The notes: generated from the sequence alone by a model not told the origin. Shown: positions 17,078 through 26,290, numbered from the stretch's first letter. The stretch is 64,000 nucleotides of DNA from Dyella_A sp051962475 (GCF_051962475.1 NZ_JBQCCF010000064.1:124001-188000), one strand, 5' to 3'. Numbers and translations are program-made.

Positions 17078-18328
17078 ATGCTGGCGAACCTGGTCGATCT
17101 CACCGCTGGGCTGGTGCTGGTGCTGTTGCTGCGCCGTCCGGTGCGCCGCCTGTTCGGCGCCGGACCGGCGTTCACGTTGTGGCTGTGGCCGATGCTGCTG
17201 GGCGCGCTGCCCTGGCTGCCCGCCCTTCCCGCACGCTGGCATTGGCTGGCGCACGTGATCGCCTCGCCAGGCGCCATCGCTGGCACCGGCCCGCTCAACG
17301 CGACCGCCGATTTTCACCTGCCGTGGATGGCACTCTGGCTGGCCGGCGCGGCCATCGCGCTGCTGCGCCTCGCGCATGCCTATGTGCGGTTGCGTCGGCG
17401 CTGCCGCGTGTTGCCGGCCGCCCTGCTGGCGCATTGCCAGCGCGCGCATCCCCAGCTCGATCCACGGCGACTGCGCCAGCACCCGCAGGGGCCGGCGGTG
17501 CTGTGTGCTCTCCGCAGCGTGATCCTGCTGCCAGCGGATTTCCTGCAGCGCTTCGATCCAGCCCAGCGCGAGCTGGTCCTGGCTCACGAGCAGGGACACA
17601 TCACGCGCCACGATCCGTTGTGGAGCCTTCTGGCCGACGTGCTCGCCGCGCTGCTGTGGTTCCACCCGCTGGCATGGCTGGCGCTGCCGCGCTTCCGGCT
17701 CGATCAGGAGCTGGCCTGTGACGAGCGCGTCCTGCGCCAACGCAGCGCCGACGCCGGCGTCTACGCCCGCACCCTGCTCGCCAGCACCGGCATGGACGCC
17801 GCGCCGGTGCTCATCCCCTGGCTCGCGGAGCCGCAACTGAAGGAACGACTGATGATGATTCGACGCGATCGCACCACCACCGCACGCCGCTTCGTCGGGT
17901 ATCTGGGCGTGGCGCTTTTCATCAGTGGCGTCGGCCTGGCCGCGCAGGCGTCGCCGCTGGTCACCGAACCGAGTGCTAAGGCCACGCAGGATCTGCAGGC
18001 CAACGTGCTAATGCAGCCGCGCTATCCGAAAGCCTCCATCATCAACAGGGAGCAAGGCACAGTAGTCCTCAAGGTGCTGGTCAATCCCGATGGCACCGTG
18101 AAGACCGTCGACTACGACCCCAAGGCGAGCACCACGACCTCGGCAAACCTGATTGCCGCCGCCAGCGATGCGGCGATGCAGTGGCATTTCAATCCCGCCA
18201 TGAAGGGCGGCCAGCCCATCGAGAGCGCTGCGCGGGTGCCGGTGTCCTTTCAGTTGGACCCGTTGCCCGATGCCGCCTCCGCCGCGGATTCCGAGAATCG
18301 AAGTGCAAAACAGCCAGAAAAGCACTGA
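17078..18328 (+). CDS. BlaR1-like M56 membrane metallopeptidase with C-terminal TonB domain
   Basis: A 416-residue membrane protein. The N-terminal part has several membrane segments around a cytosolic M56 peptidase site: HEQGH at residues 170-174 (HExxH) with the downstream DQELACDE zinc-ligand region. A further membrane segment lies near residue 285-300. The last 100 or so residues (from about 305) form a TonB-C-like domain (YPKASIINREQGTVVLKVLV, AMQWHFNP, RVPVSFQL). BlaR1 and MecR1 carry a penicillin-binding sensor there instead. By analogy the periplasmic TonB-like domain senses something and the protease relieves BlaI repression. Translationally close to blaI (1 bp gap). Confidence 0.9.
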   Translation: MLANLVDLTAGLVLVLLLRRPVRRLFGAGPAFTLWLWPMLLGALPWLPALPARWHWLAHVIASPGAIAGTGPLNATADFHLPWMALWLAGAAIALLRLAHAYVRLRRRCRVLPAALLAHCQRAHPQLDPRRLRQHPQGPAVLCALRSVILLPADFLQRFDPAQRELVLAHEQGHITRHDPLWSLLADVLAALLWFHPLAWLALPRFRLDQELACDERVLRQRSADAGVYARTLLASTGMDAAPVLIPWLAEPQLKERLMMIRRDRTTTARRFVGYLGVALFISGVGLAAQASPLVTEPSAKATQDLQANVLMQPRYPKASIINREQGTVVLKVLVNPDGTVKTVDYDPKASTTTSANLIAAASDAAMQWHFNPAMKGGQPIESAARVPVSFQLDPLPDAASAADSENRSAKQPEKH

Positions 18329-18385
18329 TTTGAAAGTCTTTTGATGGGTTGGTAGGCTCGGCACACCTTCCGTCGGGCCTGCCGT

Positions 18386-18946
18386 ATGACTACCCGCCCC
18401 CGCGCCACCCGGTCCCTGCTCCGCCGCCTTTCCTGGGTAACGATGGCAACAGCGGCCCTGCTGCTCGCCGCCTGCTCCAGCGCGCCGCATCGGCGCGAAC
18501 CCACCTTCAAGACCTCGCACTCCGAGCTGGCCGACCTGCCGGCGCGCGCCCCTTCCGCGGCCAGCGCGCAGGTTGCCAACGACGTGCTGTTCCGCGCCAT
18601 GGCGCTGGTCGGTACGCCATACAAATGGGGTGGCAACACGCCGCAATCCGGCTTCGACTGCAGCGGGCTGGTGGATTACATCTACCGCCATGCCGCCGAC
18701 ATCGCGCTGCCGCACAGCTCGCGCGCGATGTCGGAACTGGGGCAGAAAGTGAAACGCATGAAGGAACTGGCCAGTGGCGATCTGGTGTTCTTCGGCAGCC
18801 GTAGCGGGATCAGCCACGTCGGCGTCTACGTGGGCCAGGGGCGCTTCGTGCATGCGCCCAACTCGGGCGGCACGGTGCGGCTGGACGACATTGACGGGCC
18901 CTACTGGCGCGACCATTTCGAGTTCGGCAAGCGGCTGCTGGATTGA
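18386..18946 (+). CDS. NlpC/P60 (C40) peptidoglycan endopeptidase lipoprotein
   Basis: A 186-residue exported hydrolase that likely cleaves peptide crosslinks or stems in peptidoglycan. An N-terminal signal with lipobox LLAAC (Cys near residue 30) precedes the C40 domain with catalytic Cys in GFDCSGLVDY, His in ISHVGVYVG and the third polar residue in FVHAPNSGG. MepS/Spr-type in size. It lies 57 bp after the BlaR-like gene, which raises the possibility that it belongs to the same envelope response. Transcription ends in the strong hairpin at 18999-19024. Confidence 0.9.
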   Translation: MTTRPRATRSLLRRLSWVTMATAALLLAACSSAPHRREPTFKTSHSELADLPARAPSAASAQVANDVLFRAMALVGTPYKWGGNTPQSGFDCSGLVDYIYRHAADIALPHSSRAMSELGQKVKRMKELASGDLVFFGSRSGISHVGVYVGQGRFVHAPNSGGTVRLDDIDGPYWRDHFEFGKRLLD

Positions 18947-18998
18947 TAGCGCTGGCCAACACAGACCGGCGCCTTCTGGACGAAGTGGGGGCGAACGA

Positions 18999-19029
18999 AA
19001 AACGGCGCCTTGCGGCGCCGTTTTGTTTT
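18999..19029. terminator. Bidirectional intrinsic terminator between NlpC gene and slyD
   Basis: A perfect 11-bp stem, AAAACGGCGCC with loop TTGC and GGCGCCGTTTT, is flanked by T-rich tracts on both strands (TTTTGTTTTT on plus). It separates the converging NlpC/P60 and slyD genes and can stop both. Confidence 0.88.
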
Positions 19030-19049
19030 TACTTGTGATCGGCGCGCAC

Positions 19050-19535
19050 TCAGTGTGCTTCGGCGCCCGGCGGGTGCGCGTGGCCGTGCTGGATCTCTTC
19101 CTCGGTGCCATCGCGCACTTCGTTGATGGTCACGTCGAAGTGCAGCGTCTTGCCGGCCATCGGGTGGTTGAGGTCCACGTCCACGGCGGTCATGCCGACC
19201 TTGTGCACGGTCACCACGCGCTGGCCGCCCTGCTTGAGCGAGAGCACCGTGGTCATGCCCGGCTTGAGCCTGTTCGCCTGCTGGAAATACTTCTTCGGCA
19301 CGCGCTGGATCTGCCCTTCCTGGCGCTCGCCGTAGCCATCGGCCGGAGCCACAGCCACCTGCAGCGACTCGCCGGCCTCGTGGCCTTCCAGCGCCGTCTC
19401 CAGGCCCGGGATCAGCTGGCCGTGGCCGAGCAACACCCACAGCGCCTCGTCGCGGTCGTGCGAACTTTCGACCTTCTCGCCATCCACCGTAAGGGTGTAG
19501 TGCAGCGAAACCACCTTGTCTTTGCCAGCCTTCAT
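19050..19535 (-). CDS. slyD: FKBP-type peptidyl-prolyl isomerase SlyD
   Basis: Prolyl isomerase and chaperone, also a metal-binding helper in hydrogenase or nickel handling in some bacteria. I start it at the ATG at 19535 (MKAGKDKVVSLHYTL); the frame extends eight residues further. The 161 residues show the split FKBP domain (GHGQLIPGLETALEGHEAGE) with the inserted IF chaperone domain (about residues 70-125), and HPMAGKTLHFDVTI. The C-terminal tail QHGHAHPPGAEAH holds four His, a short version of SlyD's metal-binding tail. Confidence 0.93.
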   Translation of the reverse strand: MKAGKDKVVSLHYTLTVDGEKVESSHDRDEALWVLLGHGQLIPGLETALEGHEAGESLQVAVAPADGYGERQEGQIQRVPKKYFQQANRLKPGMTTVLSLKQGGQRVVTVHKVGMTAVDVDLNHPMAGKTLHFDVTINEVRDGTEEEIQHGHAHPPGAEAH

Positions 19536-19572
19536 TGCCTGTCTCTTGTGCGATTGCAAACCCGGGATTCTA

Positions 19573-20805
19573 TCAGGAGCGCTCCGGTTCGAAGGACACC
19601 CCGCGCACTTCCGGCCCGCGCCAGGCCAGGAACGCCAGCACCAGCGCCACGGCGGCCATCCACACCGCCATCACCAGCGCGTAGTCGCCGCCGCGCTCGG
19701 TCGCCAGCCACGCCTGGATCGACGCCGTACCGGCAGCCAGCAGATTGCCCAGCTGGTAGGCGAAGCCAGGAAGCGTGGCACGCACGTCGTGCGGCGCCAG
19801 CTCGTTGAGGTAGGTCGGCACCACACCCCAGGCGCCCTGCACCATCACCTGGATCAGGAACGCGCCGATGCCGAGCAGCACCACCGAGCCGCCGAACGTC
19901 CACAGCGGGATGCACGGCAGCGCCAGCAGCGCGGCCACCACCATCGCGCGTCGACGCCCCACCCGCTCCGACCAGCTGCCGAAGGTGAGCCCGCCCACGA
20001 TCGCGCCGGCGTTGAGCAGCATGGTCAGCGCAGCCACCGTGCCCGCATCGAAGTGCCGCTGCGCCTTGAGGAAGGTGGGGTACATGTCCTGCGAGCCATG
20101 GCTGAACATGTTGAACGCGGCCATCAGCAGCATCATGTAGACCAGCCGCTTGCCGTTGCCACGCATGGCCGCCAGTGCGCCGCGCTGCGCACCCTGCGCG
20201 CGCGCCGCCTGCCAGGTCGGCGACTCGGGCACCTTGGCGCGCAGGTACAGCACCAGCACGGCCGGCAGCGCCCCCACCACGAACATCGCGCGCCAGCCCA
20301 GACCGAACACGCTGAAGACCAGCCAGTAGGCCAGTGCACCGAGAAAGTAACCGCACGGATAACCGCTCTGCAGCAGGCCGGACACCGCGCCGCGTGCCTT
20401 CGCCGGCACCGTCTCCATCGCCAGCGAGGCGCCGATCCCCCACTCGCCACCCATCGCGATGCCGAACAGGAATCGCATCGCCAGCAGTGCCGTGAGCGAG
20501 GGCGCGAAGGCACACGCCAGCTCCAGCACCGAGAACATCAGCACGTCGACCATCAGCACCGGCTTGCGCCCATAGCGGTCGGCCAGACGTCCAAAGATCA
20601 ACGCACCGAGCGGCCGCGCCGCCAGCGTGAGCAGGATGCCGAAGGTGACCTCGGTGTGGCCGACGTGGAACTCGGTGGCGATCTCGTCCAGCACGAACAC
20701 CAGCAGGAAGAAATCGAAGGCATCCAGCGTCCAGCCCAGGAAGCTGGCCAGCACGGTGTGGCGCTGGGTGGTGTCGAGCCCACGCAAGGTGGCTACGAAT
20801 GACAT
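19573..20805 (-). CDS. MFS transporter, metabolite:H+ symporter type
   Basis: A 410-residue, twelve-span major facilitator. Visible motifs are LGWTLDAFDFFLLVF in the first membrane segment, the loop motif GRLADRYGRKP, and RFLFGIAMGGEWGIG in segment 4. These resemble the NanT/JEN-like sialate and carboxylate symporters of the MHS/SHS groups, so a small organic acid is the likeliest substrate. No catabolic genes adjoin it, so the substrate cannot be fixed. It sits 37 bp upstream of slyD on the same strand. Confidence 0.85.
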   Translation of the reverse strand: MSFVATLRGLDTTQRHTVLASFLGWTLDAFDFFLLVFVLDEIATEFHVGHTEVTFGILLTLAARPLGALIFGRLADRYGRKPVLMVDVLMFSVLELACAFAPSLTALLAMRFLFGIAMGGEWGIGASLAMETVPAKARGAVSGLLQSGYPCGYFLGALAYWLVFSVFGLGWRAMFVVGALPAVLVLYLRAKVPESPTWQAARAQGAQRGALAAMRGNGKRLVYMMLLMAAFNMFSHGSQDMYPTFLKAQRHFDAGTVAALTMLLNAGAIVGGLTFGSWSERVGRRRAMVVAALLALPCIPLWTFGGSVVLLGIGAFLIQVMVQGAWGVVPTYLNELAPHDVRATLPGFAYQLGNLLAAGTASIQAWLATERGGDYALVMAVWMAAVALVLAFLAWRGPEVRGVSFEPERS

Positions 20806-21190
20806 GCGAGCTCCTCATGCGCGTCCGACGAACAGCAGGCGAGGCTAACATGCGCAGTGGTGGCGAAGCGCGGTCTCCACGGCCTTGCCGCGGCCCGAGC
20901 GGCGACCTCCCCCGATGCCAGCGACCGGATGCTCGTCAGGCCACAATCGACCGCAGCACGGTCCGGGTTTGACGCGCAGCAGCACGGAACGCTCCGATCG
21001 GCTACACTACGCCGGCTCGTAGACGCCCCCGACTCCCTTGCGGACATCGCGGCGATGGCCAGGCCTTCGCCCATTCCCCCACCCCGGTAGCGCGCACGGC
21101 ACCCGACCAGCCATCGCTCGATGTGCGGTCGTCGAATTCATCGTCCGCCGCGCGGTATCAGGGAGCGCAGCAGACCACTCAGGAGTTTCC
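20806..21190 (+). other. Gene-free region with long leader of the rhlE-like helicase gene
   Basis: These 385 bp between the divergent MFS and helicase genes carry no convincing gene. A possible -10 (TACACT, 21003-21008) would give a helicase mRNA leader of roughly 175 bases. Long leaders are common for cold-responsive DEAD-box helicase genes. I see no clear terminator or known riboswitch in it. Confidence 0.5.
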
Positions 21191-22540
21191 ATGTCTTTTG
21201 AATCGCTGGGCCTTGCGCCCGCGTTGCTGCGCGCGCTCGCCGACGAGGGCTATACCGAGCCGACGCCGATCCAGGCCGGCGCGATCCCGCTGGTGATTGC
21301 CGGGCACGACCTGCTCGCCGCCGCACAGACCGGCACCGGCAAGACCGCCGCGTTCGCGTTGCCGGTCATCCACAAGCTGATGCAGGGCCGTGACACGCAG
21401 ACGCGCCGCCCGCGCGTGCTGGTGCTCACCCCGACCCGCGAGCTGGCCGCGCAGGTCAACGACAACTTCCGCGACTACGGCAAGTACGTGCGTGTGGCCA
21501 CCACCACCATCTTCGGCGGCGTGGGCATGGGCCCGCAGATCAACGCACTGCGCCGCGGCGTGGACGTGGTGATTGCCACCCCCGGCCGCCTGATCGACCA
21601 CATGCAGCAGCGCACCATCGACGTCACCGGCATCGACACGCTGGTGCTGGATGAGGCCGACCGCATGCTGGACATGGGCTTCATGCCGGCGCTCAAGCGC
21701 ATCGTCAACGCGCTGCCCAAGCAGAAGCGTCAGACGCTGCTGTTCTCGGCCACCTTCGCCGCGCCGATCAAGGCGCTGGCAATGCAGTTCATGACCGATC
21801 CGCGCGAAGTGTCGGTGACCCCGCCGAACACCGTGGCGCCGCTGGTCAGCCACCACGTGCACCCGGTCGATGCCGCACGCAAGCGCGACCTGCTGCTGCA
21901 CGTGCTGTCGCAGGACAGCCGCCGGCAGACGCTGGTGTTCAGCCGCACCAAGCACGGCGCCGACAAGCTGGTGACCTACCTCAACGTGTCCGGCATCCGC
22001 GCCGCAGCGATCCACGGCAACAAGAGCCAGAACGCCCGCACCCGCGCGCTAAGCGATTTCAAGACCGGCCGCGTCACCGTGCTGGTGGCCACCGACATCG
22101 CCGCACGCGGCATCGACATCGACCAGTTGCCGATCGTCATCAACTATGACCTGCCGATGGTCGCCGAGGACTACGTGCACCGCATCGGCCGCACCGGTCG
22201 CGCCGGTGCCGAAGGCCTGGCCGTGTCGCTGGTGAGCCACGACGAATCCGGCCTGCTGCGCGACATCCGCATGCTGGTGAAGCAGGACATCGCGATCACC
22301 CCGGTGGCAGGCTTCGAGCCGTCCGCGCCGCTGCGCCTGGACGCCGGTGCGCCGCGTCCGGTGCAGGGCAACCAGCGCCAGGGCCGCCAGTCGCAGCGCC
22401 CGCAGCAGGGCCGCCCGGCGGGTAACGGCAAGAGCAGTGCCTCGCACCGCCCGCACGGTCACGTGCAGCAGGGCAGTGGCGAGCACGCGGCGGGCAATCG
22501 CTCGCGGCGTCGCTCGCGTCGTCCGGCCGCCAAGGCCTGA
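21191..22540 (+). CDS. rhlE: DEAD-box ATP-dependent RNA helicase, RhlE type
   Basis: RNA helicase acting in ribosome assembly or RNA decay. Start is the ATG at 21191 (MSFESLGLAPALLRAL) after AGGAGTTTCC. The 449 residues show the Q motif (PTPIQAGAIP), AQTGTGKT, PTRELAAQV, DEAD, SAT, the ARGIDI block and HRIGRTGRAG. After about residue 375 follows a basic Gln/Arg/Pro-rich tail ending in RRRSRRPAAKA, which is typical of RhlE-like rather than DbpA-like helicases. A second DEAD-box gene lies 1.9 kb downstream. Confidence 0.93.
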   Translation: MSFESLGLAPALLRALADEGYTEPTPIQAGAIPLVIAGHDLLAAAQTGTGKTAAFALPVIHKLMQGRDTQTRRPRVLVLTPTRELAAQVNDNFRDYGKYVRVATTTIFGGVGMGPQINALRRGVDVVIATPGRLIDHMQQRTIDVTGIDTLVLDEADRMLDMGFMPALKRIVNALPKQKRQTLLFSATFAAPIKALAMQFMTDPREVSVTPPNTVAPLVSHHVHPVDAARKRDLLLHVLSQDSRRQTLVFSRTKHGADKLVTYLNVSGIRAAAIHGNKSQNARTRALSDFKTGRVTVLVATDIAARGIDIDQLPIVINYDLPMVAEDYVHRIGRTGRAGAEGLAVSLVSHDESGLLRDIRMLVKQDIAITPVAGFEPSAPLRLDAGAPRPVQGNQRQGRQSQRPQQGRPAGNGKSSASHRPHGHVQQGSGEHAAGNRSRRRSRRPAAKA

Positions 22541-22554
22541 TCACCACGCGATGC

Positions 22555-22586
22555 AAAAGGGCGGCGCCTCACGGCGCCGCCCTTTT
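22555..22586. terminator. Intrinsic terminator after rhlE
   Basis: A perfect 14-bp stem: AAAAGGGCGGCGCC, loop TCAC, GGCGCCGCCCTTTT. It sits 15 bp after the rhlE stop codon and faces the convergent S-formylglutathione hydrolase gene; the flanking A and T runs allow action in either direction. Confidence 0.88.
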
Positions 22587-22589
22587 GCT

Positions 22590-22614
22590 GTCCGTGATGG
22601 CAGCGGGCTCCTAC
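22590..22614 (-). repeat. Single GTAG-headed repeat arm at the fghA stop codon
   Basis: On the minus strand the arm reads GTAGGAGCCCGCTGCC, and its TAG is the stop codon of the S-formylglutathione hydrolase gene. The opposite arm is not evident. It belongs to the same family as the repeats at 2870, 51748 and 63024. Confidence 0.55.
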
Positions 22615-23462
22615 AGGAGGCCCAGCGCCTTGGCGTGGTGGCGCAGGTGGTCTTCCATGAAGGTGCTGATGAACCAATAACTGTGGTCGTAGCCGAGGTG
22701 GCGGCGCAGCAGCAGCGGCTGACCGGCCTCGGCGCAGGCCTGGTCGAACAACTCGGGCTTGAGCTGCGCTTCCAGGAATTTATCCGCCTCGCCTTGATCG
22801 ATCAGAATCGTGCCCGGAAAGCTCTGCCGGTGGACCAGTTCGCAGGCGTCGTAGTCGGCCCAGGCCGCACGATCCTCGCCCAGGTATTTCGGCAGCGCCT
22901 TGCGGCCCCATGGCACTTGGCTGGGCGCCACGATCGGCGCGAACGCCGATACCGAGCGATAGCGTTCGGGGTGACGCAGGGCGACGGTCAGCGCGCCGTG
23001 GCCGCCCATCGAGTGGCCGAAGATGCCGCTGCGTTCGAGGTCGACCGGGAAATGCCGCGCGACCAGCGCCGGCAGTTCCTCCACCACGTAACGATGCATG
23101 TTGAATCGCTCCGCATAGGGCGCCTGCGTGGCATCGACGTAGAAGCCCGCACCCTCGCCGAATTCCCAGTCGCCGGTGGCGCCCTCGATGCCGGTATCGC
23201 GCGGGCTGGTGTCGGGCATCACCAGCACCAGACCGAACTGCGCGGCCAGTCGCTGGGCGCCGGCCTTGATGGTGGCGGTCTCCTCGGTGCAGGTGAGGCC
23301 GGCTAGGTAGTACAGCACCGGGCACTTGCCCTGCACCGCCTGCGGCGGCTGGTAGACGGCGAACCGCATCGACCCTGCGCAGCTGGTGGAGGCGTGGCGA
23401 TAGAAGCCCTGCACGCCGCCGAAACAGGCCTGCTCGGAAAGAGTCTCGAAACCGTCCATCAC
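22611..23462 (-). CDS. frmB: S-formylglutathione hydrolase
   Basis: Serine esterase completing glutathione-dependent formaldehyde oxidation by splitting S-formylglutathione into formate and glutathione. The 283 residues form an alpha/beta hydrolase with LYYLAGLTCTEE, the nucleophile Ser151 in GHSMGGHGALT and the catalytic His near GYDHSYWFI. A start at 23459 (second ATG) is equally possible. The partner formaldehyde dehydrogenase is not in this window. The TAG stop lies within a repeat arm. Confidence 0.95.
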   Translation of the reverse strand: MMDGFETLSEQACFGGVQGFYRHASTSCAGSMRFAVYQPPQAVQGKCPVLYYLAGLTCTEETATIKAGAQRLAAQFGLVLVMPDTSPRDTGIEGATGDWEFGEGAGFYVDATQAPYAERFNMHRYVVEELPALVARHFPVDLERSGIFGHSMGGHGALTVALRHPERYRSVSAFAPIVAPSQVPWGRKALPKYLGEDRAAWADYDACELVHRQSFPGTILIDQGEADKFLEAQLKPELFDQACAEAGQPLLLRRHLGYDHSYWFISTFMEDHLRHHAKALGLL

Positions 23463-23530
23463 CGCCTCCGTGGAATCAACACAAGATGTCGATCATAAGC
23501 CGCCATCCACAACGCAGCGCTTCGAAGCGC

Positions 23531-24280
23531 TCAACGTTCCTGGTCGGTGGGCCGCATCAGGATCTCGTTGATGTTGACGTGCGGCGGGCGCGTCACGCAG
23601 AACGCGATCACCTCGGCCACGTCGCGCGACTGCAGCTGACGCATGGAGTCGGCCCAGGCATTGAGCGCGTCCTTGGTGGCGGCGTGGCCGATGTGATCGC
23701 GCAGCTCGGTCTGCACCACGCCCGGCTCGATCACGCTCACGCGGATGCCGTGCTGATACACCTCGCGCCGCAGCGCCTCGGAAAACGCCACCACGCCGAA
23801 CTTTGTCGCCGAGTACGCCGCGGCATTCGGGTTGGCGATGCGCCCAGCGGTGGAGGAGATGTTGACGATGTGGCCGTCGTGGCGCGTCGTCATACCCGGC
23901 AGCGCGGCCTGGGTGGACGCGATCAGGCTGAGCACGTTGAGCTCCAGCATCTGCCGCCAGCGGCCCAGGTCGGCCTCGGCCACCGGCTCCAGGTACATCA
24001 CGCCAGCGTTGTTGACCAGGACGTCCAGACGTCCGAAATGCGCCTCGGTGTCGCGCACCACGCGCTGGGCGTCAACCTCATCGAGCAGGTCGGCCTCCAG
24101 CACCAGCGGTTCGGCGCCCAGCGCGGCCAGTTCGGCAGCCAGCCGTTGCAGCCGGTCGTGGCGGCGCGCCGTCACCGCCACGCGCGCACCTTCCTCGGCC
24201 AGGGCGATCGCCGTCGCCTCACCGATCCCGGAGGACGCGCCCGTCACCAGCGCGACCTTTTCCACCAGACGCTTCGCCAT
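23531..24280 (-). CDS. Classical SDR-family NAD(P)-dependent oxidoreductase
   Basis: A 249-residue dehydrogenase/reductase with the cofactor motif TGASSGIG (13-20), NNAG at 90-93, catalytic Ser142, Tyr156 and Lys160 (YSATK), and Arg39-Arg40 after the second strand, which favours NADP. It resembles YdfG-like broad-specificity hydroxy-acid or serine dehydrogenases, but the substrate cannot be told. It has the full catalytic set, in contrast to the SDR at 12034. It lies 68 bp upstream of frmB on the same strand. Confidence 0.9.
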   Translation of the reverse strand: MAKRLVEKVALVTGASSGIGEATAIALAEEGARVAVTARRHDRLQRLAAELAALGAEPLVLEADLLDEVDAQRVVRDTEAHFGRLDVLVNNAGVMYLEPVAEADLGRWRQMLELNVLSLIASTQAALPGMTTRHDGHIVNISSTAGRIANPNAAAYSATKFGVVAFSEALRREVYQHGIRVSVIEPGVVQTELRDHIGHAATKDALNAWADSMRQLQSRDVAEVIAFCVTRPPHVNINEILMRPTDQER

Positions 24281-24393
24281 GCCTGAATCTCCTGTGCCTT
24301 GAACGTTTTACGAGACGGGCCACATGCCCGCAGCCTGCTACAATAGCGCCCATTTTCCGCGCGCCGTCCGGCGTGCCACCCCGAGGTTCCCCG

Positions 24394-26244
24394 ATGTCAT
24401 CCCCGTCCCCCGACTCCGCCCCGGCTACCGCCGGCTTCACTGCGCTTGGGCTGAATCCGGCCATCCTGCGCGCGCTGGCCGATGTCGGCTACGAGTCGCC
24501 CTCGCCGATCCAGGCCGCCACCATCCCGCCGCTGATGGAAGGGCGCGACGTACTCGGCCAGGCGCAGACCGGCACCGGCAAGACCGCCGCGTTCGCGCTG
24601 CCGATCCTCTCGCGCATCGAGCTCAAGCCCGGCAAGCCGCAGGCGCTGGTGCTGGCGCCCACGCGCGAGCTGGCGATCCAGGTGGCCGAGGCGTTCCAGC
24701 GCTACGCCACGCACATGCCGGGGCTGCAGGTGCTGCCGATCTACGGCGGGCAGAGCTATGGCCCACAGCTGCAGGCGCTGCGCCGCGGCGTGCAGGTGGT
24801 GGTGGGCACGCCCGGCCGCGTGATCGATCACCTGGACAAGGGCACGCTGGATCTGTCCGAGCTGAAGTACCTGGTGCTCGACGAAGCCGACGAAATGCTG
24901 CGCATGGGTTTCATCGACGACGTGCAGAAAGTGCTCGAGGCCACCCCGCCGACACGCCAGGTGGCACTGTTCTCGGCCACCATGCCCACGGTGATCCGCA
25001 AGATCGCGCAGAAGCACCTGAAGGACCCGGTGGAAGTCACCATCAAGTCCTCCACCACCACCGCGGCGAACATCCGCCAGCGCTACTGGTGGGTCAGCGG
25101 CCTGCACAAGCTCGACGCGCTCACCCGCATCCTGGAGGCCGAGCCGTTCGACGCGATGATCATCTTCGCGCGCACCAAGCAGGCCACCGAGGAGCTGGCC
25201 GAGAAGCTGCAGGCGCGCGGCCTGGCCGCCGCCGCGATCAACGGCGACATTGCCCAGCCGCAGCGCGAGCGGGTGATCCAGCAGCTCAAGGACGGCAAGC
25301 TCGACATCCTCGTGGCCACCGACGTGGCCGCGCGCGGACTGGACGTGGAGCGCATCACCCACGTGATGAACTACGACATCCCGTACGACACCGAGAGCTA
25401 CGTGCACCGCATCGGTCGTACCGGTCGCGCCGGGCGCGCTGGCGAGGCGATCCTGTTCGTCACGCCGCGCGAGAAGGGCATGCTGCGCGCGATCGAACGC
25501 GCCACCCGCCAGCCGATCGAGGAGATGAAGCTGCCCACCGTCGAGGCGGTCAACGACGTGCGCATCGGCAAGTTCAAGCAGCGCATCAGCGACACCCTGG
25601 CGCAGGGCGAACTGGAGTTTTTCCAGCAGCTGATCGAGCAGTACGAGCAGGAGCACAACGTGCCGGCGATCGAGATCGCTTCCGCGCTGGCGCGCATCGC
25701 CCAGGGCGACCAGCCACTGCTGCTGACGCCGCCGCCCAAGCGCGAGTTCACGCCGCGCGAGCACGAACCGCGCGAGCGCAACCACGACCGCGCGGAACGC
25801 GGCGCCCGCCACGAGCGCGAACCGCGGGGCCACGACGCAGGCAACCCGCGTGAGTCGTTCTCGCGCCCGGTGCAGCGCGCCCACGTCACCGAGGAAGGCA
25901 AGCGCACCTATCGCATCGAGGTGGGTCACGAGCACGGCGTGAAGCCGGGCAACATCATCGGCGCCATCGCCAACGAGGCGGGGCTGGAAAGCAGCTTCAT
26001 CGGCCGCCTCAGCATCCGTGGTGAGTACAGCCTGATCGACCTGCCCGACGGCATGCCCAAGGAAGTGTTCGAGCACCTGAAGAAGGTCTGGGTGGTGCAG
26101 CACCAGCTGCGCATCCACGAATGGGACGGCAAGGACGACGGCGCCGCCGATCGCCCGCCGCCGCGCACCGGCGGCCCGCGTCCGGGCGGCTTCAAGGGCA
26201 AGCCGCGCCCCGGCGGCGGCAAGCCACCGCGCCGCAAGTACTGA
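24394..26244 (+). CDS. deaD: DEAD-box ATP-dependent RNA helicase DeaD/CsdA
   Basis: Cold-shock RNA helicase of 50S ribosome assembly and mRNA turnover. ATG at 24394 (MSSPSPDSAP), with TACAAT at 24339-24344 as a likely -10. The 616 residues hold the helicase core (AQTGTGKT, PTRELAIQV, DEADEMLRMGF, SAT, ARGLDVERI, HRIGRTGRAGRAG), a linker rich in Arg/Glu/His (about residues 455-505), a DbpA-type RNA-binding domain (YRIEVGHEHGVKPGNIIGAI, FIGRLSIRGEYSLIDLP) and a Gly/Pro/Lys tail. This order matches DeaD. It diverges from the SDR gene. Confidence 0.95.
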   Translation: MSSPSPDSAPATAGFTALGLNPAILRALADVGYESPSPIQAATIPPLMEGRDVLGQAQTGTGKTAAFALPILSRIELKPGKPQALVLAPTRELAIQVAEAFQRYATHMPGLQVLPIYGGQSYGPQLQALRRGVQVVVGTPGRVIDHLDKGTLDLSELKYLVLDEADEMLRMGFIDDVQKVLEATPPTRQVALFSATMPTVIRKIAQKHLKDPVEVTIKSSTTTAANIRQRYWWVSGLHKLDALTRILEAEPFDAMIIFARTKQATEELAEKLQARGLAAAAINGDIAQPQRERVIQQLKDGKLDILVATDVAARGLDVERITHVMNYDIPYDTESYVHRIGRTGRAGRAGEAILFVTPREKGMLRAIERATRQPIEEMKLPTVEAVNDVRIGKFKQRISDTLAQGELEFFQQLIEQYEQEHNVPAIEIASALARIAQGDQPLLLTPPPKREFTPREHEPRERNHDRAERGARHEREPRGHDAGNPRESFSRPVQRAHVTEEGKRTYRIEVGHEHGVKPGNIIGAIANEAGLESSFIGRLSIRGEYSLIDLPDGMPKEVFEHLKKVWVVQHQLRIHEWDGKDDGAADRPPPRTGGPRPGGFKGKPRPGGGKPPRRKY

Positions 26245-26258
26245 GCGATCCGCTCCAC

Positions 26259-26290
26259 CACGAAACCCGCGCCTCGGCGCGGGTTTCGTG
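26259..26290 (+). terminator. Intrinsic terminator after deaD
   Basis: A 15-bp inverted repeat, CACGAAACCCGCGCC and GGCGCGGGTTTCGTG, begins 15 bp after the deaD stop. The T-tract is poor, so efficiency is uncertain. Confidence 0.65.

Noticed and set aside
16690..18328. blaI/blaR-like pair as a beta-lactam resistance locus
   Set aside because: No beta-lactamase or penicillin-binding sensor domain is present; the C-terminal domain is TonB-like.
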